A stretch of 64,000 nucleotides of DNA from Dietzia natronolimnaea (GTDB lineage: Bacteria > Actinomycetota > Actinomycetes > Mycobacteriales > Mycobacteriaceae), in contig NZ_NTGA01000002.1 of assembly GCF_002289575.1 (NCBI RefSeq), positions 62,001 to 126,000 of the forward strand. Reading direction: 5' to 3'. The notes beneath the pieces were generated by a model. It was not told the DNA's origin. It saw only the letters and a list, made by a program, of their open reading frames with translations, and did no database searches. The position numbers and the translations under genes were made by a program. Below are positions 58,111 through 64,000 of the stretch, piece by piece. The stretch's first letter is position 1, and every line of letters begins with the position of its first letter.

Positions 58111-59142
58111 TCAGCTCGACGGCTCCGGGAGCTCCGGCCGCACCAGGTGCAGTCCCGCACCGTCGGCGGATCCGACGACCACCGTCCCGGACTCGGTGAC
58201 CACCAGGGAATCGGGTTGGCGCACCGTCGCGATCTCAGCCCGCCGTACTCCTGTCCCGTCGCCGAGATCGTACGCCTGGATGGTGTTGGTCCCGGTGGAG
58301 GTGACCCAGACGACGTCCCGGGTGGGGTCCCCGGCCACCGCCCAGGGTGCGGCCGCGACCGGGAACTGCTGATGGAGCCGGATCGGCGAGGTCGAGTAGA
58401 CCAGCAGTGTGTCCCCCACGGTGTCGCTGGCGACGATGGTGACGTCCCCGTATTCGCCGAGCATCCCGGCTCCTCTGCCGGCGCGCAAGAGCGGCCCGGC
58501 CCCGGACTCGTCCAGATCGATGCTCGCGATGACGGTGTCCGGTCGGCTGAACGCCGTGACCGAACCGTCCCGGGCCACGCTGATCCGATCGACCGACGTC
58601 AGGCCCCGGACGCGATGCTGCTCGGCCCCGTCGGAGTCACGGACCACCACCTCGCCACCCGGGGCGCCCGTGAGGAGGCGACCGTCGGTGGTCACGGCCG
58701 CCGCGGTGACGGGTCCGAGCCCCGCGATCTCGCGCGAGTCACCGTCCGGTGAGACGACGACGACGCCGTCGCCGTAGGGCACAAGGACCGTCCCGTCGAG
58801 CGCGGCGGTGGCGGTCCCCGCGTCCGCGGGCAGCTCGACGGTCGCCTCCGGGATCCACCGGGTGCCCTCCACCCGGGCGATCTCCAGGGCCGGTGGTCCG
58901 TCGACCTGTGCCAGCACCCGGTCGCCCACGGCGACCAGTGCGGACACGGAACCCGGCGCCGGGACGACCTCGCCACCCTCGGGGTCGGCGGTCGACGGCG
59001 CGGAGGCCGGGCTGGCGTTGCCCTGTTCGATCCCGGTGTAGTCCTCCAGTTGGCCGGTGGTCGACGCGCAACCGGCGAGCCCGACGACGAGGCAGAGGAC
59101 GGCGGCGGCGACCGCGGTGCGGCGGTGGGCACGAAGGGGCAC
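58111..59142 (-). CDS. Secreted beta-propeller lipoprotein, LppL-like
   Basis: 343 residues from GTG 59142, with AAAGGAA before it. Signal peptide II with lipobox LVVGLAGC, so the mature protein is lipid-anchored at Cys outside the membrane. The rest shows repeated short strands of a seven-bladed-propeller kind ([45 protein letters not shown]). Probably a scaffold or binding protein in the envelope. Position before pyrD matches LppL. Confidence 0.82.
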   Translation of the reverse strand: MPLRAHRRTAVAAAVLCLVVGLAGCASTTGQLEDYTGIEQGNASPASAPSTADPEGGEVVPAPGSVSALVAVGDRVLAQVDGPPALEIARVEGTRWIPEATVELPADAGTATAALDGTVLVPYGDGVVVVSPDGDSREIAGLGPVTAAAVTTDGRLLTGAPGGEVVVRDSDGAEQHRVRGLTSVDRISVARDGSVTAFSRPDTVIASIDLDESGAGPLLRAGRGAGMLGEYGDVTIVASDTVGDTLLVYSTSPIRLHQQFPVAAAPWAVAGDPTRDVVWVTSTGTNTIQAYDLGDGTGVRRAEIATVRQPDSLVVTESGTVVVGSADGAGLHLVRPELPEPSS

Positions 59143-59277
59143 GGTGTTCCTTTCGACGTGACCACAGTGTCCCTCACGCGGGTCCTCAGCCTCCGTCCAG
59201 GTCCGGGCGACTACCCTCACGGCGGTGCGGGGACCACCCGCTCCCGTGCCCACGGTCCCCGACAGAAAGCAGCGCCC

Positions 59278-60162
59278 GTGAACCCGACGGTCCTGGCCGC
59301 CCCCGCCGCGGACGGCATGTCCTGGCTCCAGGTGGTCGTGCTCTCCGTGATCCAGGGGATCACGGAGTTCCTGCCCGTCTCCTCCTCCGGGCACCTGCGG
59401 ATCTTCTCCACCTGGATGTTCGGGTCGGACGCGGGCGCCTCGTTCACGGCGGTGGTCCAGCTCGGCACGGAGGCGGCCGTTCTGGTGTTCTTCTTCAAGG
59501 ACATCGTGCGGATCGTCGTCGCCTGGTTCCGGGGCGTGTTCGACGCCGGACACCGCGACGACCCCGACTACCGCCTCGGGTGGTACGTCATCATCGGGTC
59601 GATCCCCATCGCGGTCATCGGGTTCCTCGGCAAGGACCTCATCCGGGACGCGGCCCGCAATCTCTGGATCACGGCGATCGTCCTCATCGCGTTCTCGTTC
59701 GTGTTCCTGATCGCGGAGAAGGTCGGAAGGCAGGACCGACCGGTCGACGGCCAGTCCCTCGAGGGTCTGAGGTTCAAGGACGCCGTGGTCATGGGCCTGG
59801 CCCAGTGCCTGGCCCTCATCCCCGGCGTCAGCCGGTCGGGCGGCACCATCTCCGCGGGCCTGTTCCTCAATATGTCCCGCGAAGCCGCCGCACGGTTCTC
59901 CTTCCTGTTGGCCATCCCGGCGGTGCTGGCCTCAGGACTGTTCAGCCTCCCCGACGCGTTCGAGCCGTCCGTGGGGCAGTCCGCGACCGGGATCCAGCTG
60001 GTCGTGGGATCGGTGATCGCGTTCGTGCTGGGATACATCGCCATCGCCTGGCTCCTGCGCTTCGTCCAGAAGCACTCCCTGGCCTGGTTCGCCGGCTACC
60101 GCATCATCCTCGGTCTGGTCGTGATCGTCCTGCTGTCCACCGGCACGATCCCCGCGACCTGA
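59278..60162 (+). CDS. uppP: Undecaprenyl-diphosphatase
   Basis: 294 residues from GTG 59278; ATG 59317 is possible. BacA family with seven or eight helices. Signature segments: [16 protein letters not shown] and [15 protein letters not shown], which hold the catalytic Glu, Ser and Arg. It recycles undecaprenyl (or decaprenyl) diphosphate for peptidoglycan and arabinogalactan synthesis and can confer bacitracin tolerance. It is divergent from the lipoprotein gene and followed after 40 bases by the histidine-phosphatase gene. Confidence 0.95.
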   Translation: MNPTVLAAPAADGMSWLQVVVLSVIQGITEFLPVSSSGHLRIFSTWMFGSDAGASFTAVVQLGTEAAVLVFFFKDIVRIVVAWFRGVFDAGHRDDPDYRLGWYVIIGSIPIAVIGFLGKDLIRDAARNLWITAIVLIAFSFVFLIAEKVGRQDRPVDGQSLEGLRFKDAVVMGLAQCLALIPGVSRSGGTISAGLFLNMSREAAARFSFLLAIPAVLASGLFSLPDAFEPSVGQSATGIQLVVGSVIAFVLGYIAIAWLLRFVQKHSLAWFAGYRIILGLVVIVLLSTGTIPAT

Positions 60163-60202
60163 CCGCACCACGGATGCGGCGCGGCGTCGGTAACCTGCGG
60201 TC

Positions 60203-60910
60203 ATGACCGTCATCCTCCTGCGCCACGGCCGCTCCACCGCCAACACCGCGCTCACACTGGCCGGCCGGACCTCCGGGGTCGCGCTCGACGAGACGGGCCG
60301 CGCGCAGGCACAGGATCTCTGCCGACGCCTGGCGGGCCTGCCCGTCGAGGCCGTCATCCGGTCGCCGCTCATGCGCTGCAGGGAGACGGTCGAGCCGTTG
60401 GCCGCCGCGTTCGGGGTCGAGCCGGTCGTGGACGAGGGCCTGGTCGAGGTCGACTACGGGTCGTGGACCGGACGGACCCTGAGCGAGCTCGCGTCGGAGC
60501 ACATGTGGTCGGTGGTGCAGCAGCACCCGTCCTCTGCCGTCTTCCCGGAGGGCGAATCCCTCGCGGAGATGGCCACGCGCGCCGTCTCGGCCGTCCGGGC
60601 ACACGACCGACGCCTGGCGGAGGATGCGGGCCGCGACGTCCTCTGGGTGGCGTGCAGCCACGGGGACGTGATCAAGTCGGTGATCGCCGACGCGTACGGA
60701 ATGCACCTCGACCACTTCCAGCGCATCGTGGTCGAACCGGGATCGGTGTCGGTGGTCCGCTACACCCCTCACCGACCGTTCGTCCTCCGGGTCAACGACA
60801 CCGGCGGGGACCTGGCGAGTCTCCGGGGGGAACCCGCCGGACACGTGGGCCGGGCCACCGCGGGCGACGCCAGCTCGGACGCGGTGCCCGGCGGGAACGT
60901 ACCCTTGTGA
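60203..60910 (+). CDS. Histidine phosphatase (phosphoglycerate-mutase-like, MSMEG_4193 type)
   Basis: 235 residues. Phosphohistidine site LLRHGRSTAN, second His in CSHGDVIKSV, Glu region GLVEVDYGSWTGR. The 2H-phosphatase fold spans residues 1-200 and the last 35 residues are low-complexity. Homologues lie next to DUF3090 and mshC genes in many actinobacteria, which hints at a link with mycothiol or envelope metabolism, but the substrate is unknown. Confidence 0.88.
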   Translation: MTVILLRHGRSTANTALTLAGRTSGVALDETGRAQAQDLCRRLAGLPVEAVIRSPLMRCRETVEPLAAAFGVEPVVDEGLVEVDYGSWTGRTLSELASEHMWSVVQQHPSSAVFPEGESLAEMATRAVSAVRAHDRRLAEDAGRDVLWVACSHGDVIKSVIADAYGMHLDHFQRIVVEPGSVSVVRYTPHRPFVLRVNDTGGDLASLRGEPAGHVGRATAGDASSDAVPGGNVPL

Positions 60911-60986
60911 ACCGCACCTCCGCCCAGGACCGCCCGGCACCACCCGTCAGTACACTTCACAGCACAGCACCGAGGAGACGACCGGC

Positions 60987-61574
60987 ATGAGCAGGGAAGT
61001 CCACGAGTTCCGCGACCCGGCGAGGTTCGTGGTGGGCACGATCGGCCAGCCCGGCGAGCGCGTGTTCTTCGTCCAGGCCACGGGCGGCGGCCGGACCGTC
61101 TCCGTCCGGTGCGAGAAGCAGCAGGCCCAGATCCTCTCCGAGCGGATGGGTGACCTCCTCGACGAGATCGCCGCGAAATCCGACGTCCCCGTCCCGCCGG
61201 CCGCGGGTGTCGTGGACGATCTCGCGCCACTGGAGATGCCCGTCGACGCGGAGTTCCAGGTGGGGACCATGGGTCTGGGCTGGGACGGGGAGAAGAGCCA
61301 GATCGTCGTGGAGTTGCTCGCGGCGGACCCCTCCGCCACCGACGAGTCGGTCGTCCTCTCGGATGCCGAGGACGCCCCGGACGCACTCCGCGTCTTCCTC
61401 AGCCCGCAACGCGCACGGCAGTTCGTCCTGCGCAGCGAGAAGGTGGTCTCCGCCGGCCGTGCCCCGTGCCCGCTGTGCGGCGAACCGATCGACACGACGG
61501 GACACCTGTGCATCCGCCTCAACGGGTACCTCCCTCGTTCCGGTGAGGCACTCGCCGACCTCGTCGATCCGTGA
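60987..61574 (+). CDS. DUF3090 family protein
   Basis: 195 residues. N-terminal REVHEFRDPARFVVGTIGQPG and central GTMGLGWDGEKSQIVVELLA are family signatures. The C-terminus has a CPLCGEP / GHLCIR arrangement (C-x2-C, H-x-C), suggesting a zinc site. No enzymatic function is known. It overlaps the next gene's GTG start (GTGA), so the two products are probably linked in function. Confidence 0.9.
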   Translation: MSREVHEFRDPARFVVGTIGQPGERVFFVQATGGGRTVSVRCEKQQAQILSERMGDLLDEIAAKSDVPVPPAAGVVDDLAPLEMPVDAEFQVGTMGLGWDGEKSQIVVELLAADPSATDESVVLSDAEDAPDALRVFLSPQRARQFVLRSEKVVSAGRAPCPLCGEPIDTTGHLCIRLNGYLPRSGEALADLVDP

Positions 61575-62353
61575 ACGCCCGCCCGCCGGGCCCCGAACTC
61601 ACCGTTCTGCACCGGATCCCCTCGGGCAGCAACGCGGTCTACCGCTGCGTGGACACACTGGGGGAACACTGGGTCTACAAGCCCTCGGCAGGAGAGCGGC
61701 CGCTCTCGGATTTCCCCGACGGCAGCCTGGCGGCCCGGGAGGTCGCGGCATATACGGTGTCCGTCGCGCTGGGGTGGGACCTGGTGCCGGAGACGGTGGG
61801 GGCGCACGGCCCGGGCGGCCCGGGGATGGCGCAACGGTGGGTCGACGAGATCGACCGGACCGAGATCCCCGGCCACGACCCGGTCGACGTCCATCCCGTC
61901 GACGCGCTGCCTGCCGGCCGCGTGGCGGTTCTGCGCGGACAGGGTTCGGGGGGACAGGACGTGGTGGTGGCGCACGCCCTCGACGACCGACTCCGCCGCA
62001 TCGCGCTGTTCGATCTCGTCATCAACAACGCCGACCGCAAGGGCGGTCACGTCCTGGTCGACACCTCCGGTCAGATCTGGGCGATCGACCACGGCTTGTC
62101 CTTCCACACCGAGCACAAACTGCGCACCGTCCTGTGGGGGTGGGCGGGTCAGCCCCTGCCACCGGAGGATCTCGAGGCCCTCGAGACGGTGCGCGACGGC
62201 CTGGCCGCGGACGGCCCCCTGGCGTGCGTTCTGAGAGACCTGCTCGCGCCCGCCGAGGTCGGCGCGCTGGGGGAGCGGGTCGCGGCGCTGGTGGAGGGAG
62301 AGGTGTTCCCCGCGCCGGGGCCGGGGTACCCGTTACCCTGGCCGCTCTTCTGA
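61571..62353 (+). CDS. SCO1664-type, PI3K/PI4K-like kinase-fold protein
   Basis: 260 residues from GTG 61571. The kinase-like core is recognised by VYKPSAGERPLSDFPDG at the nucleotide site, LFDLVINNADRKGGHVL (catalytic Asn/Asp) and IWAIDHGLSFH (metal-binding Asp). The catalytic elements look intact. Substrate is unknown. Fixed neighbours (DUF3090 upstream, mshC downstream) across actinobacteria make an indirect connection with mycothiol or phosphoinositide-type metabolism plausible, since mycothiol itself contains inositol. Confidence 0.82.
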   Translation: MNARPPGPELTVLHRIPSGSNAVYRCVDTLGEHWVYKPSAGERPLSDFPDGSLAAREVAAYTVSVALGWDLVPETVGAHGPGGPGMAQRWVDEIDRTEIPGHDPVDVHPVDALPAGRVAVLRGQGSGGQDVVVAHALDDRLRRIALFDLVINNADRKGGHVLVDTSGQIWAIDHGLSFHTEHKLRTVLWGWAGQPLPPEDLEALETVRDGLAADGPLACVLRDLLAPAEVGALGERVAALVEGEVFPAPGPGYPLPWPLF

Positions 62354-62380
62354 GATCCCGCGGTATCTAGACTCGGCCGC

Positions 62381-63631
62381 ATGCACTCGTGGCCCCCGCC
62401 CGTCGTCCCCGCCGTACCCGGTGACGGCGCCCCGCTGAAACTGTTCGACACCGCGAGTGGCGAGATCCGCGAGGTGTCCGCCGGGCCCGTCGCGGGCATG
62501 TACGTGTGCGGCATCACCCCCTACGACACCACTCACCTCGGTCACGCCGCGACGTACCTGACCTTCGACCTGGTGTACCGGCTCCTCCTGGACGCCGGGC
62601 ACGAGGTCCACTATGTCCAGAACACCACGGACGTCGACGACCCGCTGTTCGAGCGCGCCGAGCGCGACGGCGTGGACTGGAGAGAACTCGGCGATCGCGA
62701 GACCGACCTCTTCCGCGCCGACATGCAGGCGCTCCGTGTGCTCCCCCCACGCGACTACGTGGCCGCCACGGAGACCGTCGACGAGGTCGTGGAGATGGTC
62801 GCCGAACTCGTCGACGGCGGCCACGCCTACACGATCGACCCGGGGGTCGACGGCTACCCCGACGTCTACTACCGACACCGGTCCACCCCGGAGTTCGGGT
62901 ACGAGTCGGGGTATGACGCCGCGCGGATGGCCGACGCCTTCGCCGAGCGCGGCGGGGACCCGGACCGGCCCGGGAAGGAGCACCCACTGGACGCGCTGCT
63001 GTGGCGGGTGGCACGGCCCGGGGAGCCGTCCTGGCCCTCACCCTGGGGAGCGGGCAGGCCGGGTTGGCACATCGAGTGTTCGGCCATCGCACGCAACAGA
63101 CTGGGAATGGAGTTCGACATCCAGGGTGGGGGCAGCGATCTCGCGTTCCCACACCACGAGTTCTCCGCCGCCCACGCGGAGGCCGCGACCGGCCGCTCCC
63201 CGTTCGCGCGCTTCTACGTGCACGCGGCGATGATCGGCCTCGACGGGGTCAAGATGAGCAAGTCACTGGGCAATCTCGTGCGGGTCAAGACTCTGCGCGA
63301 GCACGGGGTGGACCCGGCGGTGATCCGGCTCGCGCTGGCCGCCGGGCACTACCGGACGGACCGGTCATGGTCGGAGGAACTGCTCGCGGAGGCCCGCTCC
63401 CGGTGCGAGAGGTGGGTCCGTGCGATCGCGCGGGAAGCGGGCGCCGACTCCGCAGCGACCATCGCCGCGGTGCGCGACCGTCTCGCGGACGACCTCGACA
63501 CCCCTGGTGCCCTGGCCGCGGTCGACGACTGGGCGGAGGCGACCCTGGCCGGCGACGAGTCGGACCCGTCCGCCGGACCCTCCGTCGCGATCGCCCTCGA
63601 CGCCCTGCTCGGGCTCGCCCCCGGCACCTGA
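62381..63631 (+). CDS. mshC: L-cysteine:1D-myo-inositol 2-amino-2-deoxy-alpha-D-glucopyranoside ligase MshC
   Basis: 416 residues. Joins cysteine to GlcN-Ins using ATP, the penultimate step of mycothiol synthesis. It is a cysteinyl-tRNA synthetase relative: zinc Cys in [10 protein letters not shown], the HIGH-like THLGHA, Cys in WHIECSAIA, His pair in FPHHEF and the KMSKS loop [10 protein letters not shown]. It lacks the anticodon-binding region of CysRS, as expected at this length. Mycothiol is the main low-molecular-weight thiol of the actinobacteria. Confidence 0.95.
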   Translation: MHSWPPPVVPAVPGDGAPLKLFDTASGEIREVSAGPVAGMYVCGITPYDTTHLGHAATYLTFDLVYRLLLDAGHEVHYVQNTTDVDDPLFERAERDGVDWRELGDRETDLFRADMQALRVLPPRDYVAATETVDEVVEMVAELVDGGHAYTIDPGVDGYPDVYYRHRSTPEFGYESGYDAARMADAFAERGGDPDRPGKEHPLDALLWRVARPGEPSWPSPWGAGRPGWHIECSAIARNRLGMEFDIQGGGSDLAFPHHEFSAAHAEAATGRSPFARFYVHAAMIGLDGVKMSKSLGNLVRVKTLREHGVDPAVIRLALAAGHYRTDRSWSEELLAEARSRCERWVRAIAREAGADSAATIAAVRDRLADDLDTPGALAAVDDWAEATLAGDESDPSAGPSVAIALDALLGLAPGT

Positions 63632-63655
63632 CGGCCCGCCTCTGCGCCCCTCTGC

Positions 63656-63676
63656 CCGGCCATCACACCTGGCCGG
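63656..63676. terminator. Hairpin with the PAC2 stop codon in its loop
   Basis: Seven-pair stem CCGGCCA (63656-63662) / TGGCCGG (63670-63676). The seven-base loop holds the TGA of the minus-strand PAC2 gene (63665-63663). It is shared by the convergent mshC gene. Confidence 0.65.
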
Positions 63677-64000
63677 TGTCGGGCTCGTCCCGGTCCCCTC
63701 TCAGAAAGCGCTCGAACTCGGCGGCGATCGAGTCGCCGTCGACCAGCGGCATCGTCTCACCGTCGGCGGCCCGCCCACGGTCGGGCTCGGGATCCACCCC
63801 CGCACCGACCCCGTTCTCCTCGTCCATCCGGTCCTCGAGGGACTGGATGTAGTCGCGCAGGTCCTCGTCCTCGCCGGCCGCGGCGTCGACCTTCGCCACC
63901 CACGTGCGGGACTGCACCCGCAACGCGTCCATCGGGACGGCCACCCCGAGATTCCCCGCCAGCCAGGACAGGACGGCCTCGGTGCCGCGCGGGTTGGGTG
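63663..64000 (-). CDS. PAC2 family (proteasome assembly chaperone-like) protein, 3' part
   Basis: The last 112 codons are visible; the frame stays open to the edge of the window, so the start lies beyond base 64000. The C-terminal helical region (WLAGNLGVAVPMDALRVQSR, then SLEDRMDEENG and a final acidic segment) matches actinobacterial PAC2 proteins such as Rv2125. Its precise role is unsettled. It is convergent with mshC. Confidence 0.8.
   Translation of the reverse strand, partial: PNPRGTEAVLSWLAGNLGVAVPMDALRVQSRTWVAKVDAAAGEDEDLRDYIQSLEDRMDEENGVGAGVDPEPDRGRAADGETMPLVDGDSIAAEFERFLRGDRDEPDTGQV

Overview
This 64-kb window is a chromosomal segment of a high-GC, mycolic-acid-making actinobacterium of the order Mycobacteriales. 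The evidence is the gene set and its order: a SufR-led suf operon, a MabA/InhA/ferrochelatase block, an MptB-type mannosyltransferase, mycothiol ligase MshC, an AcnR/aconitase pair and methylmalonyl-CoA mutase with MeaB. From memory, two long runs follow Mycobacterium tuberculosis gene order (roughly Rv1451-Rv1496, then Rv2140c-Rv2125). A CrtL-type lycopene cyclase, an intein-free SufB and a single RipA-type endopeptidase argue against a tubercle-complex Mycobacterium. A Dietzia-like genus is my best guess, but this is inference.

Layout. 1-4.4 kb: haem O/A synthesis (ctaB, ctaA), a quinone oxidoreductase and an Ala-rich repeat protein. 4.4-7.8 kb: a minus-strand unit of MptB-like glycosyltransferase, ABC ATPase and ABC permease, with ctaA behind it. 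7.9-14.4 kb: sufR-B-D-C-S-U-T, the Fe-S assembly operon. 14.4-19 kb: a membrane protein, lycopene cyclase, thioesterase and ABC-F protein. 19-28.9 kb: an accessory stretch (universal stress protein, ATP-grasp/hydrolase pair, GAP-like membrane protein, orphan HNH protein, PLP decarboxylase plus transporter, aldo-keto reductase, secreted protein). 28.9-43.3 kb: acnR/acn, Rv1476-like protein, RipA-like peptidase, MoxR-DUF58-VWA, fabG1-inhA-hemH and conserved unknowns. 43.4-48.7 kb: mutA-mutB-meaB. 48.7-56.3 kb: a second accessory stretch (ECF sigma factor with DGPF protein, acyltransferase, nucleoside hydrolase/DinB pair, unusual SDR, metalloprotease, tRNA-Leu). 56.4-64 kb: PEBP protein, pyrD, lipoprotein, uppP, histidine phosphatase, DUF3090, kinase-like protein, mshC and a partial PAC2 gene.

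How the genes connect. Fe-S assembly, the Fe-S enzyme aconitase, the ferrochelatase with an apparent Fe-S cysteine set, and haem O/A synthesis form an iron-centred theme. Envelope biogenesis is served by MptB, InhA/MabA, RipA and UppP. Propionyl-CoA catabolism is served by MutAB and MeaB. The divergent acn promoter holds a near-perfect match to the AcnR operator described in Corynebacterium.

I see no phage, IS element, CRISPR array or obvious defence island. The least explained signal is a recurring set of unrelated short tandem repeats (period 12-24, often 16) that begin at or just after stop codons. At three loci they put a stop codon in all three reading frames. No gene-free stretch exceeds 300 bases.
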